Source: Streptomyces sp. NBC_00659 (lineage in GTDB: Bacteria; Actinomycetota; Actinomycetes; Streptomycetales; Streptomycetaceae). Taken from it: DNA of 64,000 nucleotides. A model generated the notes under the pieces. The model was given only the letters and a program-made list of their open reading frames with translations, had not been told where the DNA came from and did not search any database. Positions within the stretch are counted from its first letter, which is position 1. The number at the start of each line of letters is the position of its first letter. The position numbers were made by a program, and so were the translations under genes. The stretch is taken from positions 3,906,001 to 3,970,000 of the forward strand of contig NZ_CP109031.1 of NCBI RefSeq assembly GCF_036226925.1, read 5' to 3'. Positions 1 to 9,098 of this stretch are shown piece by piece.

Positions 1-764
1 TTGATGGCCTTGGGGAGCGTCTTCTCGGGGTTCTCGGACTCGCCCGCCGTGACGCCGACGAGCTCGACGGCGAGGTAGGCGAACATGACGCCCTGGAGGG
101 TCATCAGGGACGAGCCGATGCCGTTGGGGAAGAAGCCGTCGAACTGCCAGAGGTTGCCGACGGCCGCGGTGTCACCGGCGGAGCTGAAGCCGAAGGTGAT
201 CACGCCCAGGCCGATCACGATCATGCCGATGAGGGCCGTGACCTTGACCATCGAGGCCCAGAACTCGATCTCTCCGAAGAGCTTCACCGAGATCAGGTTG
301 GCCACGAACAGCACGACCAGGAAGACCAGCGCCGACACCCATTGGTGGATCGACGGGAACCAGTAGTTGACGTAGATCGCGGCGGCGGTCAGTTCCGCCA
401 TGCCGGTGACCACCCACATCAGCCAGTAGGTCCAGGCCGTGAAGTAGCCGAAGAACGGGCCGAGGAACTCGCGGGAGTACTCCGCGAAGGAGCCCGAGAC
501 CGGGCGGTAGAGCAGGAGCTCGCCGAGCGCCCGCATGATGAAGAAGATGATCACGCCCGCGAGGGCGTACATGAGGATGAGACTGGGTCCCGCCTTGGCG
601 ATGTTCGCCCCGGCGTTCAGGAAGAGGCCGACGCCGATGGCGCCGCCGATCGCGATCATCTGGACCTGACGGCTGCCGAGCCCGCGCTCGTACCCCTCTT
701 CGGGGGCGTCGCCGCCCACGGCCTCACTGCCGTCGCGACTCTTGTCGACCTGCGATGAGGTCAT
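1..764 (-). CDS. amino-acid permease, APC superfamily (C-terminus outside window)
   Basis: About 254 residues are visible from ATG at 764; the gene runs off the left edge. After a hydrophilic N-tail the sequence shows the APC-family first helix motif IGGAIGVGLFLNAG, then the conserved ALGELLLYRPVSGSFAEY segment and several hydrophobic helices, as in GABA/aromatic/D-serine permeases of the AnsP/GabP/CycA type. The role is proton-coupled uptake of an amino acid across the cytoplasmic membrane. The substrate cannot be assigned from the visible part. It is separated from the next minus-strand genes by a hairpin terminator at 1001-1024, so it is transcribed on its own. Confidence 0.9.
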   Translation of the reverse strand, partial: MTSSQVDKSRDGSEAVGGDAPEEGYERGLGSRQVQMIAIGGAIGVGLFLNAGANIAKAGPSLILMYALAGVIIFFIMRALGELLLYRPVSGSFAEYSREFLGPFFGYFTAWTYWLMWVVTGMAELTAAAIYVNYWFPSIHQWVSALVFLVVLFVANLISVKLFGEIEFWASMVKVTALIGMIVIGLGVITFGFSSAGDTAAVGNLWQFDGFFPNGIGSSLMTLQGVMFAYLAVELVGVTAGESENPEKTLPKAI

Positions 765-1107
765 GTCTGGTGCGCCTTTCTCCATACCGGTCCGAGCCAG
801 TGCCTTGGCTTCGAATCGGCTTCCGATCCCCCCGGACAGGTGGAGCTTGTGCCTGGCCGGCGGTCCGCCGGCTCGGTGGCGCACCCGGCGGGACATGGGT
901 GGTGTCCTGCCGGGCGGTCGTGAAGATCTATCACGGTGGCGGCGTTGATCGGTTGCGGCGCATGTTGCGCAGACCACAGGGAGAACCGGACAAAACGATG
1001 AACCGCGCCCTAAAGGGCGCGGTTACGGTGACATGATCGTTATCCGGATTTGAGCGTCCGCTGAGCGAACGCGCGACGGGTCACGCAGGGCTGCGCATCC
1101 CGGCGGA
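765..1107. other. intergenic, permease promoter region and upstream terminator
   Basis: No convincing gene lies here. The stretch holds the terminator of the DUF2017-clpS unit (1001-1024) and must carry the permease promoter. An AGAAAGG ribosome-binding site lies about 10 nt before the permease ATG. Confidence 0.5.
1001..1024 (-). terminator. hairpin terminator after DUF2017-clpS
   Basis: Perfect 10-bp GC-rich stem (aaccgcgccc / gggcgcggtt) with a TAAA loop, about 85 bp beyond the DUF2017 stop. It has no U-tract, as is usual in Streptomyces. Confidence 0.75.
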
Positions 1108-1713
1108 TCAGGGCAAAAGGGTGGCGACGAGGGTCTCCTGGAGGCCGCCGAGCCAGAGGTAGGCCATCACCATCGGCTTGCGGGGGTCCTCGTCGGGGAG
1201 GCGGTAGAGGAGGTCGGTGTCCTCCTCGTCGACGACGTCGAGCCGCGAACCGATGGCCAGACGCAGGTCGTTCAGGGCGCGCAGCCACTGCTCGGACTGC
1301 GCGGCGGTCAGTTCCAGGACCGCTCCGCCGTCGCCGCCGGGCGTCAGCGCGTCCAGCGAGCGGATCACCGTGAGGGCGTTCTCGCGCTTGCCCGCGCGCA
1401 GGTCGTTCTCGGTGAAACGGCGGAACTCGGCGGAGTGGGCGTGCTGCTCCTCGGCCTGCTCGGGCGTGTCGGCCTGGACGCCGGGGCCGCTGTAGGCGTC
1501 GGGGAACAGGCGCTTGAGCACCGGGTCGCTCGGCGGCTCGCTGGGGCCCTCGGCGAACAGCTCGGCGAGCGGGTCGGCGGAGGCGTTCTCCGCGGGGCCG
1601 GGACCGATGAGCTCCAGGAGCTGGACGGCGAGGGAGCGGATGATGGAGATCTCGACCTCGTCGAGCGCGACGGCCGCGCCGCCGCCGGGGATCGGTTCGA
1701 AGTGTCCGGGCAT
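1108..1713 (-). CDS. DUF2017 domain protein
   Basis: A 201-residue soluble protein of unknown function. It matches the actinobacterial DUF2017 family, which is found next to clpS: N-terminal MPGHFEPIPGGGAAVALDEVE, an acidic middle and an all-alpha C-terminal part ending in YLWLGGLQETLVATLLP. It lies about 50 bp downstream of clpS on the same strand, so the two are probably co-transcribed. The context suggests a link to Clp-dependent proteolysis, but this is association only; no catalytic motif is visible. Confidence 0.85.
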   Translation of the reverse strand: MPGHFEPIPGGGAAVALDEVEISIIRSLAVQLLELIGPGPAENASADPLAELFAEGPSEPPSDPVLKRLFPDAYSGPGVQADTPEQAEEQHAHSAEFRRFTENDLRAGKRENALTVIRSLDALTPGGDGGAVLELTAAQSEQWLRALNDLRLAIGSRLDVVDEEDTDLLYRLPDEDPRKPMVMAYLWLGGLQETLVATLLP

Positions 1714-1766
1714 GGAGTGAGTTCGCTACTTCCGGTCCTGCGGGCGGTCGGTTGACAGGGGGCCGG

Positions 1767-2084
1767 CTACTTCCGGTCCTGCTGAAGGGTGGCCCACAGA
1801 CCGTAGCCGTGCATGGCCTGCACGTCGCGCTCCATCTCCTCGCGCGTGCCGCTGGAGACGACGGCCCTGCCCTTGTGATGGACGTCCATCATCAGCTTGG
1901 TGGCCTTGTCCTTGGAGTAGCCGAAGTACGTCTGGAAGACATACGTCACGTAGCTCATGAGGTTGACCGGGTCGTTGTGGACGATCGTGACCCAGGGGAC
2001 GTCCGGCTCGGGTACGGCGAAGACCTCCTCCACCGACTCGGTCTTCTCGATCTCTAGAGGTGCGGGAGCCGTCACATCGCCCAT
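1767..2084 (-). CDS. clpS: ATP-dependent Clp protease adaptor ClpS
   Basis: ClpS binds N-degron substrates and delivers them to the Clp unfoldase (ClpA/ClpC-ClpP). The core is plain: [16 protein letters not shown] with the conserved HNDPVN pocket, then [23 protein letters not shown] and the C-terminal GLWATL. I chose ATG 2084 (MGDVTAP), giving 105 aa; frames opening upstream at 2111 or 2174 add a non-conserved basic tail. The gene is first in an operon with DUF2017 and is transcribed divergently from pncB. Confidence 0.92.
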   Translation of the reverse strand: MGDVTAPAPLEIEKTESVEEVFAVPEPDVPWVTIVHNDPVNLMSYVTYVFQTYFGYSKDKATKLMMDVHHKGRAVVSSGTREEMERDVQAMHGYGLWATLQQDRK

Positions 2085-2167
2085 GCTCCCACCAGAGGGG
2101 GTCACCCGCATAAACGGGCCCCGGAACAGGTGCTCGGGCGCTCCGGGAATCACCGGGCCCCTAGAAA

Positions 2168-2182
2168 TCGTCAAACTGACGA
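2168..2182. promoter_or_regulatory. palindrome in the clpS-pncB divergent region, candidate pncB operator
   Basis: TCGTCA-aac-TGACGA is a perfect 6+3+6 inverted repeat, 22 bp before the pncB ATG and immediately upstream of a TACGAT -10-like hexamer (2191-2196). The placement suits a repressor site. The binding protein is unknown; a niacin/NAD-responsive regulator would fit the gene. Confidence 0.4.
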
Positions 2183-2203
2183 AATGGGGGTACGATCGCC
2201 GCC

Positions 2204-3532
2204 ATGAACACAGCGGACCTTGGGCTGCCGGTGGAAGTTCCCTCTACGGCGCTCTTCACCGACCAGTACGAGCTGACGATGCTGCAGGCCGCGCTCGCGG
2301 CCGGGACCGCCGAGCGGCGCTCGGTCTTCGAGGTCTTCACCCGGCGGCTGCCCGAAGGACGGCGCTACGGAGTCGTCGCGGGCACCGGACGTGTCCTCGA
2401 CGCCGTCGAGAACTTCCGGTTCGACCCGGACGTCCTCGGTTTTCTGCGCGAGCACGGGATCGTGGACGAGCCGACCGTCGAGTGGCTCGCCTCCTACCGC
2501 TTCGACGGGGACATCTGGGGCTACCCCGAGGGCGAGGTGTACTTCCCGGGCTCGCCCCTCCTGCGGGTCGAGGGCAGCTTCGCCGAGTGCGTGCTCCTGG
2601 AGACGGTGATCCTCTCGATCCTCAACCACGACTCCGCCATCGCGGCCGCCGCCTCCCGCATGTCCTCCGCCGCGGGCAGCCGGCCGCTGATCGAGATGGG
2701 CGCCCGGCGCACCCACGAGCTGGCCGCGGTGGCCGCCTCGCGAGCCGCGTACATCGGCGGGTTCACCAGCACCTCCGACCTGGCCGCCGGCTTCCGCTAC
2801 GGCATCCCGACCGTGGGCACCTCCGCGCACGCCTTCACCCTCCTGCACGATCAGGAGCGGGACGCCTTCCGGGCCCAGGTGGACTCGCTGGGCCGCGGCA
2901 CCACGCTGCTCGTGGACACCTACGACGTCGCCGAGGCGGTCCGCACGGCCGTCGAGGTCGCCGGGCCCGGACTCGGCGCGGTGCGCATCGACTCCGGCGA
3001 CCTGCTGCTCGTCGCCCACCGGGTGCGCCGGCAGCTCGACGAGCTGGGCGCGACCGAGACGAAGATCGTCGTGACCTCCGACCTCGACGAGTACGCCATC
3101 GCCTCGCTCGCGGCGGCCCCCGTGGACGCGTACGGCGTCGGTACCCAGCTCGTGACGGGATCCGGCCATCCCACGTGCTCGATGGTCTACAAACTGGTCG
3201 CCCGCGCCGAGTCGGCGGACCCGAAGGCACCGCTGGAGCCGGTGGCCAAGAAGTCCACGGGCGGCAAGACGTCCATCGGCGGCCGCAAGTGGGCCGCACG
3301 GCGGCTGGACGGGCAGGGGGTCGCGGAGGCCGAGGTGATCGGCGTCGGGCCGGTGCCCGCCGAGCTGGCCGACCGGCAGCTCCTGGTCCAGTTGGTCAAG
3401 GGCGGACAGGTCCTGGCCCGCGAACCGCTCGACGTCGTACGCGACCGGCACGCGGTGGCCCGCGCCCGGCTGCCGCTGTCGGCGACCCAGCTGTCGCGCG
3501 GCGAGCCGGTGATCCCCACCGAATACCTCTGA
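2204..3532 (+). CDS. pncB: nicotinate phosphoribosyltransferase
   Basis: Converts nicotinate and PRPP to nicotinate mononucleotide in NAD salvage (Preiss-Handler pathway). The 442-residue length is normal. Visible motifs are the N-terminal [11 protein letters not shown], the GTSAH segment at 205-209 carrying the histidine that is phosphorylated in this family, VDTYD and VRIDSGDL in the PRPP/phosphate-binding barrel, and GVGTQLVTG near the C-terminal third. The nicotinamidase gene 207 bp downstream on the same strand supplies its substrate, so the two form a salvage pair. A palindrome at 2168-2182 may control it. Confidence 0.95.
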   Translation: MNTADLGLPVEVPSTALFTDQYELTMLQAALAAGTAERRSVFEVFTRRLPEGRRYGVVAGTGRVLDAVENFRFDPDVLGFLREHGIVDEPTVEWLASYRFDGDIWGYPEGEVYFPGSPLLRVEGSFAECVLLETVILSILNHDSAIAAAASRMSSAAGSRPLIEMGARRTHELAAVAASRAAYIGGFTSTSDLAAGFRYGIPTVGTSAHAFTLLHDQERDAFRAQVDSLGRGTTLLVDTYDVAEAVRTAVEVAGPGLGAVRIDSGDLLLVAHRVRRQLDELGATETKIVVTSDLDEYAIASLAAAPVDAYGVGTQLVTGSGHPTCSMVYKLVARAESADPKAPLEPVAKKSTGGKTSIGGRKWAARRLDGQGVAEAEVIGVGPVPAELADRQLLVQLVKGGQVLAREPLDVVRDRHAVARARLPLSATQLSRGEPVIPTEYL

Positions 3533-3739
3533 GACGCCCGGGGCGGATGGTGCGGGTGTTACCGGGGTGGCACCACGCATGAACCCTCGGTGAGCGGGAA
3601 TGCAACGGCAGCGGGCCCGCACGGGCCGTCGAAGCCGAATGCCCCCTCCCGCACGACCCCGGAACTCTCTAGGCTCGGAAGTTCAACGGCCGGGCCCGCA
3701 CCCTTGTCTGCCGCCCCCCATAGCCGAAGGACACAGCCC

Positions 3740-4324
3740 ATGCGCCGCGCCTTGATCGTCGTAGACGTGCAGAACGACTTCTGCGAGGGAGGCAGCCTCG
3801 CCGTGGCCGGGGGCGCCGATGTGGCCGCCGCGGTCACGGAGCTGATCGGACAGGCGCCCGCCGGCTACCGGCACGTGGTCGCCACCCGCGACCTGCACAT
3901 CGCTCCGGGCGGCCACTTCGCCGACAACCCCGACTACGTGCACTCCTGGCCCGCGCACTGTGTGGCCGGCACCGAGGGGGTGGGCTTCCACCCGAACTTC
4001 GCCCCGGCCGTCGCCTCCGGCGCGATCGACGCGGTCTTCGACAAGGGCGCCTACGCGGCGGCGTACAGCGGCTTCGAGGGTGCCGACGAGAACGGGCTGG
4101 CCCTGGGCGACTGGCTGCGCGCCCGCGGGATCGGCGAGGTGGACGTGGTCGGCATCGCGACCGACCACTGCGTGAAGGCGACCGCCCTGGACGCGGCGCG
4201 GCAGGGCTTCCGCACGACCGTGCTGCTGGACCTGACGGCCGGGGTGGCGGAGGAGACGACGCAGCGGGCGCTGGAGGAGCTGCGTACCGCGGGGGTCGAG
4301 CTCACGGGCAAGCCCGTGGTCTAG
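3740..4324 (+). CDS. pncA: nicotinamidase (isochorismatase-like hydrolase)
   Basis: Hydrolyses nicotinamide to nicotinate and ammonia, feeding PncB. The 194-residue product from ATG 3740 starts MRRALIVVDVQNDFCEGG. The catalytic triad D9, K102 (DKG) and C144 (ATDHCVKAT) is complete, and the metal-site pattern D51-H53-H59-H73 is present, as in mycobacterial PncA. An open frame extends upstream to 3590, but that part is low-complexity and unlike the family. Confidence 0.9.
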   Translation: MRRALIVVDVQNDFCEGGSLAVAGGADVAAAVTELIGQAPAGYRHVVATRDLHIAPGGHFADNPDYVHSWPAHCVAGTEGVGFHPNFAPAVASGAIDAVFDKGAYAAAYSGFEGADENGLALGDWLRARGIGEVDVVGIATDHCVKATALDAARQGFRTTVLLDLTAGVAEETTQRALEELRTAGVELTGKPVV

Positions 4325-4387
4325 CCGGCCGCCGCACCCGCACGTCCGCCGCGCCCGCCGAACCTGCACACGTCCGCGGCACCCGTC

Positions 4388-4540
4388 ACAACGAGTCAGG
4401 ACGAGTCACGGCGAAGCGCAACGCATCACGCCGAGTCACGGCAAGTCACGGCGATGCGGCAACGCGTCGCACCGAATCGCAAGGCGTCACGCCGAGTCGC
4501 ACCGGGCGCCACCGGGCGCCACCGGGTCACGCCTCGCCCG
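4388..4540. repeat. degenerate short tandem repeat, GAGTCACGGC-like units
   Basis: Intergenic DNA made of imperfect 9-10 bp units resembling cgagtcacgg/aacgcatcac, followed by direct copies of CACCGGGCGC. It lies between the nicotinamidase and a convergent small gene. No reading frame or clear hairpin explains it. Confidence 0.5.
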
Positions 4541-4561
4541 TCCCGGCCCGCCTCCGCGCGG

Positions 4562-4897
4562 TCACGGCTGGGGTGCCGGGCGTCTGAGCAGCGTCCTGAC
4601 CGGGTGCCACAGCTCCTGGCTGAGCTCGGTGCAGCCGCTCTCGGGGGCCGTGCGCCATATGAGCCCGTCGGGGTGGTGCAGGACCGCGGTGATCTCGTCG
4701 GGGGTCGGCGGGGCCGCGTTGCCCCGCAGGTAGACGGCGCGCATGCCCAGGTTCCGCAGCCGTGTCAGGGCGCGGGCCCGGTTCGGGGCGACGACCAGGA
4801 AGCGCACGCAGCCGCCCGCCCCACCCGCCGGACTGGGCAGGTTCAGCGCCACGACGACGCTGCCGTTGGGCAGTCTGCAGAAGCCTCCTGCGGCCAT
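4562..4897 (-). CDS. conserved hypothetical protein
   Basis: A 111-residue protein beginning MAAGGFCRLPNGSVVVALN. It shows alternating beta-strand-like and helical segments (FLVVAPNRARALTRLRNLGMRAVYLRGNAAPPTPDEI) and no signal peptide or membrane helix. I do not recognise a characterised family. Codon bias is normal for the genome and the gene is oriented with the downstream protease. Confidence 0.65.
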   Translation of the reverse strand: MAAGGFCRLPNGSVVVALNLPSPAGGAGGCVRFLVVAPNRARALTRLRNLGMRAVYLRGNAAPPTPDEITAVLHHPDGLIWRTAPESGCTELSQELWHPVRTLLRRPAPQP

Positions 4898-4970
4898 TCG
4901 GTCATACCCCCGTGCACTTCGGTGTCGATGTCGATGTCAATAAGCCAGGCACAGGAGGCACCTAAACACG

Positions 4971-5003
4971 ATCGGCGGCAACCCGCCAGGGGTTGCCGCC
5001 GAT
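4971..5003 (-). terminator. terminator after the M6 protease
   Basis: 13-bp perfect stem (atcggcggcaacc / ggttgccgccgat) with a 7-nt loop, 26 bp beyond the protease stop codon on the minus strand. Confidence 0.8.
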
Positions 5004-5028
5004 ACGCTTCTGACCTGCGGAAATGCCG

Positions 5029-7383
5029 TTACTTCACCGCGGGGCCGACCTTGAGGGAGATCGTCGAGCCATCCTTGGCCTGCTTGACGATCTCGATCTT
5101 GGTGTTGGTGTCAGTGATCTTGACACCGCCGGTCGGGTTCCGGTTGTCGTAGTAGTCGCTGGTGTGGTCGTTGAAGACCGACACACCCTTCGACGACGGG
5201 ATCTTCGTGGCGACGTCGGCGCTGTGCAGCGTGAGACCACCCGTGCGGTACAGGCTGAACGGCGAGTCGTAGGCCTGGATGCGGTTGCGCATCAGCGTGC
5301 CGTTGTCCCACCACAGAGCCTTGGAGTGCGAGTCGACCGGAAGGGCGAGGCCGACACCCGGGTGCTGGCTGGTGTTGTTGTCCGCCTGCGAGGTGTCCCA
5401 CTTCCAGATCAACAGGCCGGTCTGGTAGGCGTAGTGCTCCACCCAGTCCGGACGGGTCGTCGAGAAGCCGAAGTTGTACGGGCCGACCTTGAGGGTCTTG
5501 TCGTACGAGACGTACTGGCGGTTCTCCGCGAGGTAGTACTGCGCGTAGTCCTTGGTGAACGAGGCGCCGATGCGGGAGAAGCCGGCGGCGGTCCAAGCGG
5601 CGTCGGCCGACTCGGCGTTGTCCGAGAAGAGCGCGGTGCCGTCGGCGGTGACGCTGATCTCGTCGGCCGCGAAGCCCTTCAGCGCCACGCCGCCGTCGCT
5701 CTGGTAGCGGAAGCGGACGTCGATCTTCTTGCCCGCGTAGGCGTCGAGCGGGTACGCCAGCTTCGCGTACGCGTCGATGGTGCCGGTGAGGGCGGGCTTG
5801 TCGCTGCCGTCACGCGGGATGGCGGCGCCGTCCACCGTGCCGTCGAGAGCGGTCCAGTTGGCGCCGCCGTCGGTCGAGACCTCGGTGTAGAGGTAGTCGT
5901 AGTTCGCCTCGATGTCGTACCAGCCGTCGAGGGTCAGCTTCGCCGACGACTTGCCCGTGAGGTCCACGGACCGGGTCAGCGTGTTCTTCAGGTTGTCACC
6001 GCTGCCGCTCCACCACTGGGTCGAGCCCTGCGCGGGGTTCACGACCGTGGTCGTGACCGCCTTCTCCGGCAGGGAGACGACGAGCGCCTGCTTGTCGAAG
6101 GTGTTGTACTCGGCGACGCCCAGCTTGTGCGTGGACTGCTTGCCGGCCTTGGCGGTGTCGTAGTTCAGCCAGCCGAGCTGGAGCTTGTCCCAGGCGTTGA
6201 AGTCGCCGGGGAGGTCCCCGATGGACTGCTTGCCGGTGCCGAGCCAGGAGCCCGAGGACATCAGGGTCCAGAAGCCGGTGGAGTTGTCGCCGCCGGCGGT
6301 GTCGTAGTGGTCCGGCAGACCGAGGTCGTGGCCGTACTCGTGGGCGAAGACGCCGAGTCCGCCGTTCTCCGGCTGGATGGTGTAGTCGCCGACCCAGATG
6401 CCGGTGTCGCCGATCTGGGCGCCGCCGAGCTTGTTGTCGCCCGGACCCGTGGCGCCCGCGTCGGTGCCGAACGCGTACCAGCGGTGAGCCCAGATGGCGT
6501 CCTCGCCCTGAACACCGCCGCCCGCGGACTCGTCCTCACCGGCGTGCACGATCTGGAAGTGGTCGATGTAGCCGTCGGGCTCGTTGAAGTTGCCGTCGCC
6601 GTCGAAGTCGTAGCGGTCCCACTGGTCGAACTGGGTCAGGTCCGCCTTGATGGCCGCGTCGGTCCGGCCGGCCGCCTTCTGCTGGGCGACCCAGGAGGTG
6701 ACGCCGTCCTTGACGACGTTCCACACGCTCGGGCAGTTCGTGCTTCCGCAGGCGTTGTTGCCGTAACGGGCCTCGTTGTACGGCACCTTGACCCAGTCGG
6801 CGACCTCGCCGTCGACCGAGTAGCGGCCCGAGGACTGCGTCTCGTAGAACTTCTTCATCGACTCGACGTTCTTGCCGGTGCCGAAGTAGAGGTCCTGGAA
6901 GTGCTTCTGGTTGTAATCCGCCTGCCAGGCCGTGCTGTTGTCCTTCTTGCGGTCCGGCGCGGCGATCGTGTTGTGCGCGGGACCGGCGGTGCCGCCGAAC
7001 TTGGGGTCCGTCTGGTCGCCGAACTCGACAAGAATCGTGAAGATCTTGTCGGTCTTCTCGCGGCCGAGCTCGACGTACTTGCTGTCGCCCTTCTTGGACT
7101 TCAGCTGGACAACCTGCGAGCCGTTGCGCTTCTGCACCTTGGCGTCGCCGGATATCACCTGGTTCAGCGCCTCCTGGCGCTGGGCGTTCTGGGTCTTGCT
7201 CAGCGGGCCGTCGAGGTCGTGATCGACCGTGTTCCTGACCGGCTGCGGGTCGTGGCGGTCCACGACCGGTGAAGCGGCGGCCGAGTCGGCCTGCGCCACG
7301 GCGTACGTCGAGAACGTGGCGGTGGCCGCCGCGAGGGCGACGCCCACCGCTGCTGCTCTGAACGTCCATGGTCTGTTGGTCAC
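5029..7383 (-). CDS. secreted M6 metalloprotease, immune inhibitor A family
   Basis: A 784-residue secreted zinc protease. I chose GTG 7383 because GGGGGAGGA lies 5-8 nt upstream and the product then begins with a typical Sec signal (TNRPWTFRAAAVGVALAAATATF...AQA); frames opening at 7470 precede this signal. A pro-region follows, then the catalytic domain with HEYGHDLGLPDHYD: the zinc ligands are H348, H352 and probably the later Asp/His. DFDGDGNF looks like a calcium-binding loop. The C-terminal half is beta-rich and M6-type. Substrates are extracellular proteins. It is monocistronic with its own terminator. Confidence 0.93.
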   Translation of the reverse strand: MTNRPWTFRAAAVGVALAAATATFSTYAVAQADSAAASPVVDRHDPQPVRNTVDHDLDGPLSKTQNAQRQEALNQVISGDAKVQKRNGSQVVQLKSKKGDSKYVELGREKTDKIFTILVEFGDQTDPKFGGTAGPAHNTIAAPDRKKDNSTAWQADYNQKHFQDLYFGTGKNVESMKKFYETQSSGRYSVDGEVADWVKVPYNEARYGNNACGSTNCPSVWNVVKDGVTSWVAQQKAAGRTDAAIKADLTQFDQWDRYDFDGDGNFNEPDGYIDHFQIVHAGEDESAGGGVQGEDAIWAHRWYAFGTDAGATGPGDNKLGGAQIGDTGIWVGDYTIQPENGGLGVFAHEYGHDLGLPDHYDTAGGDNSTGFWTLMSSGSWLGTGKQSIGDLPGDFNAWDKLQLGWLNYDTAKAGKQSTHKLGVAEYNTFDKQALVVSLPEKAVTTTVVNPAQGSTQWWSGSGDNLKNTLTRSVDLTGKSSAKLTLDGWYDIEANYDYLYTEVSTDGGANWTALDGTVDGAAIPRDGSDKPALTGTIDAYAKLAYPLDAYAGKKIDVRFRYQSDGGVALKGFAADEISVTADGTALFSDNAESADAAWTAAGFSRIGASFTKDYAQYYLAENRQYVSYDKTLKVGPYNFGFSTTRPDWVEHYAYQTGLLIWKWDTSQADNNTSQHPGVGLALPVDSHSKALWWDNGTLMRNRIQAYDSPFSLYRTGGLTLHSADVATKIPSSKGVSVFNDHTSDYYDNRNPTGGVKITDTNTKIEIVKQAKDGSTISLKVGPAVK

Positions 7384-7823
7384 TTGATGTCCTCCCCCGC
7401 GCACGTTCACGCGGAGGGGGTTCCGGGTCATGGAGGTCCGCGAGCGTCTGCGCGATTCAAGTGACGACATTTGACCGGAGTTACGAAAGAAAAAACAGAT
7501 CTTGACTTGAACCTGGCAAGTGCGTTATGCGGAGCCTCCGTTCGGTATCCGGACGGCTCCGAAACCTGCCAACCGGCGCGCTTTCAGGCCTACTTGATGG
7601 GCCCGGTGACTCCGTGCGCCCCCTGTGCACCGGCACCGTGGGTAAGGTCACGCTTACCGGACGTTCCAGTCGGGCATGCAGGCGAATAGAGTCGATTGGC
7701 GAAGCGTCGGAAGTCGGCGGAGAGCCACGTCGACACCGTTGTCTCACCCCCGACATCTATCCGCACCCTCCCCCATCGCGAGAGGCACCGGGGGGAGAAC
7801 CCCCATCCGAGGACACGATTGCC
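7384..7823. other. divergent intergenic region
   Basis: 440 bp between the M6 protease and a small membrane-protein gene. It contains an A-rich patch (GAAAGAAAAAACAG, near 7487-7500), unusual in this GC-rich DNA, followed on the plus strand by TTGACT (7503-7508), 17 nt, then TTATGC, a plausible promoter. I see no gene. Confidence 0.4.
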
Positions 7824-8153
7824 ATGCCTCGTCCGACCGCCGCACAGCTCGCCTACGGTTCCTGCACCGTGATCTTCTCCACTCTCGCCATGCTGCTGCT
7901 GTCACAGACGAGTTCGAGTCTGGGGATCGTGCTGATCACCCTCTCGGCGCTCGCTCTCGGACTGCTGGTGGCCATGACCGTCCCGATGCCGAAGCCCTCG
8001 CCGTCCGCGACGGCGGCCGTCGTGCGCGAGCGGGTTCCGGCGCGGCGCGAGACCGCGTCCGTGCCCGTGTCCGTGTCCGTGTCGGCGTCCGTGTCGGCGT
8101 CCGTGTCGGCGCCCTCGGCGCCCGAGCCGGTGCGCGAACCGGCGGGGCCCTGA
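7824..8153 (+). CDS. small membrane protein with Val/Ser-Ala repeat tail
   Basis: 109 residues from ATG 7824 (MPRPTAAQLAYGSCTVIFSTL). There are two hydrophobic segments (about 10-27 and 33-52), then a basic linker and a tail built from (VSVS)/(ASVS) units encoded by GTGTCC/GTGTCG hexanucleotide repeats at about 8060-8115. The start is chosen because the upstream part of the open frame is basic and unlike a protein. Function unknown; probably a two-TM cytoplasmic-membrane protein. Confidence 0.65.
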   Translation: MPRPTAAQLAYGSCTVIFSTLAMLLLSQTSSSLGIVLITLSALALGLLVAMTVPMPKPSPSATAAVVRERVPARRETASVPVSVSVSASVSASVSAPSAPEPVREPAGP

Positions 8154-8225
8154 AGCCGCGTACACGAGCCCGCGCTCCCCGGTTCCCCGGCGGGCCGCCG
8201 GCACCCCGGACGCTCCGGCCTCGTA

Positions 8226-8266
8226 CCAGAACGGCGGGCCCGTGAACCACGAGCCCGCCGTTCTGG
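8226..8266. terminator. bidirectional terminator
   Basis: 14-bp perfect stem (ccagaacggcgggc / gcccgccgttctgg) with a 13-nt loop. It lies between the plus-strand small membrane gene and the convergent RDD gene, so it can serve both. Confidence 0.85.
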
Positions 8267-8333
8267 TGTGCGCACTCGCCGCGCGGCCCGTCGTCCGGCC
8301 GCCGTCCCGTACCGCGAGGCAGTCCACCGGCCG

Positions 8334-9035
8334 TCAGCCGGTGTCGACCACCACCGTCTTGGCCGCCTTGTCGTGCAGGCCCTGCTTGTAGGGCTTGTCG
8401 AAGAAGCTCCAGCCGCCCGCGATCGCCGTCCAGATGCAGGCGCAGCAGAACGCGAACGGAATCCACAGCACCAGGGCGCGGACCAGGGACGTCTGCACGG
8501 AGGGTGTCGAGCCGTTGTCGAGGTTGGCGACCCGGTGGTTGAACAGCCGCTTGCCGAGGGTCTGGCCCGTCTTGCTGATCATCACGGTGTCGTACGTCAC
8601 ATAGAGCACCGCGGCCACCAGGGACTGCCCGAGCGACTTGCCGTACTCGATCTTGTTCGAGTCCATGTTGTACTCGGTGACCCCGAGCGCCCAGGACAGC
8701 AGCCACACCACGATGCCCACCAGGATCATGTCCAGGATCCTGGCCAGCACCCGCTTCCCGCTGTCCGCGAGCGGCGGCATGCCGGCGAGCGGGTCGCCGC
8801 CGTAGGGGCCGCCACCGCCGTACGGGTCTCCGGCTCCCGGGGGCGGTCCGCCGCCCTCGCCGTAGGGGCCGCCGCCGAACGGGGGCGGTTCGCTGCCGTA
8901 GGGCGGGGTCCGATCGCCGGGCACAGGCGGGGGGTCGTACGGGGAGCCCGTGCCCTCACCCGGCGGGGGTTGCTTCCTGAACGGGTCGTCGTCCGGTGGC
9001 CCGCCGGGGGCCGGGGGCGGCGGTTCGCTGCTCAT
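8334..9035 (-). CDS. RDD family membrane protein
   Basis: 233 residues. The first ~90 are Pro/Gly/Tyr-rich and disordered. The RDD domain follows, with KRVLARILDMILVGIVVW (the R..D signature), two further hydrophobic segments, and GQTLGKRLFNHRV. RDD proteins are predicted membrane transporters or channels of uncertain substrate. It lies 63 bp downstream of a second, larger RDD gene on the same strand, and the two C-terminal endings (FDKPYKQGLHDKAAKTVVV versus FDKPWSQGWHDKAAHTFVA) show they are paralogues. Confidence 0.85.
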   Translation of the reverse strand: MSSEPPPPAPGGPPDDDPFRKQPPPGEGTGSPYDPPPVPGDRTPPYGSEPPPFGGGPYGEGGGPPPGAGDPYGGGGPYGGDPLAGMPPLADSGKRVLARILDMILVGIVVWLLSWALGVTEYNMDSNKIEYGKSLGQSLVAAVLYVTYDTVMISKTGQTLGKRLFNHRVANLDNGSTPSVQTSLVRALVLWIPFAFCCACIWTAIAGGWSFFDKPYKQGLHDKAAKTVVVDTG

Positions 9036-9098
9036 GGCCCGAGTCGACCGCGAACCCCCCGGCTCCGCATCCGGCGAAGGGCCGTCCGGGGGACGGGA

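Noticed and set aside
5023..7272. 749-codon open frame on the plus strand
   Set aside because: It is antisense to the M6 protease. Long antisense frames arise from high GC at third codon positions; the Val/Leu/Arg-rich product has no domain, while the minus strand has a signal peptide and HExxH motif.
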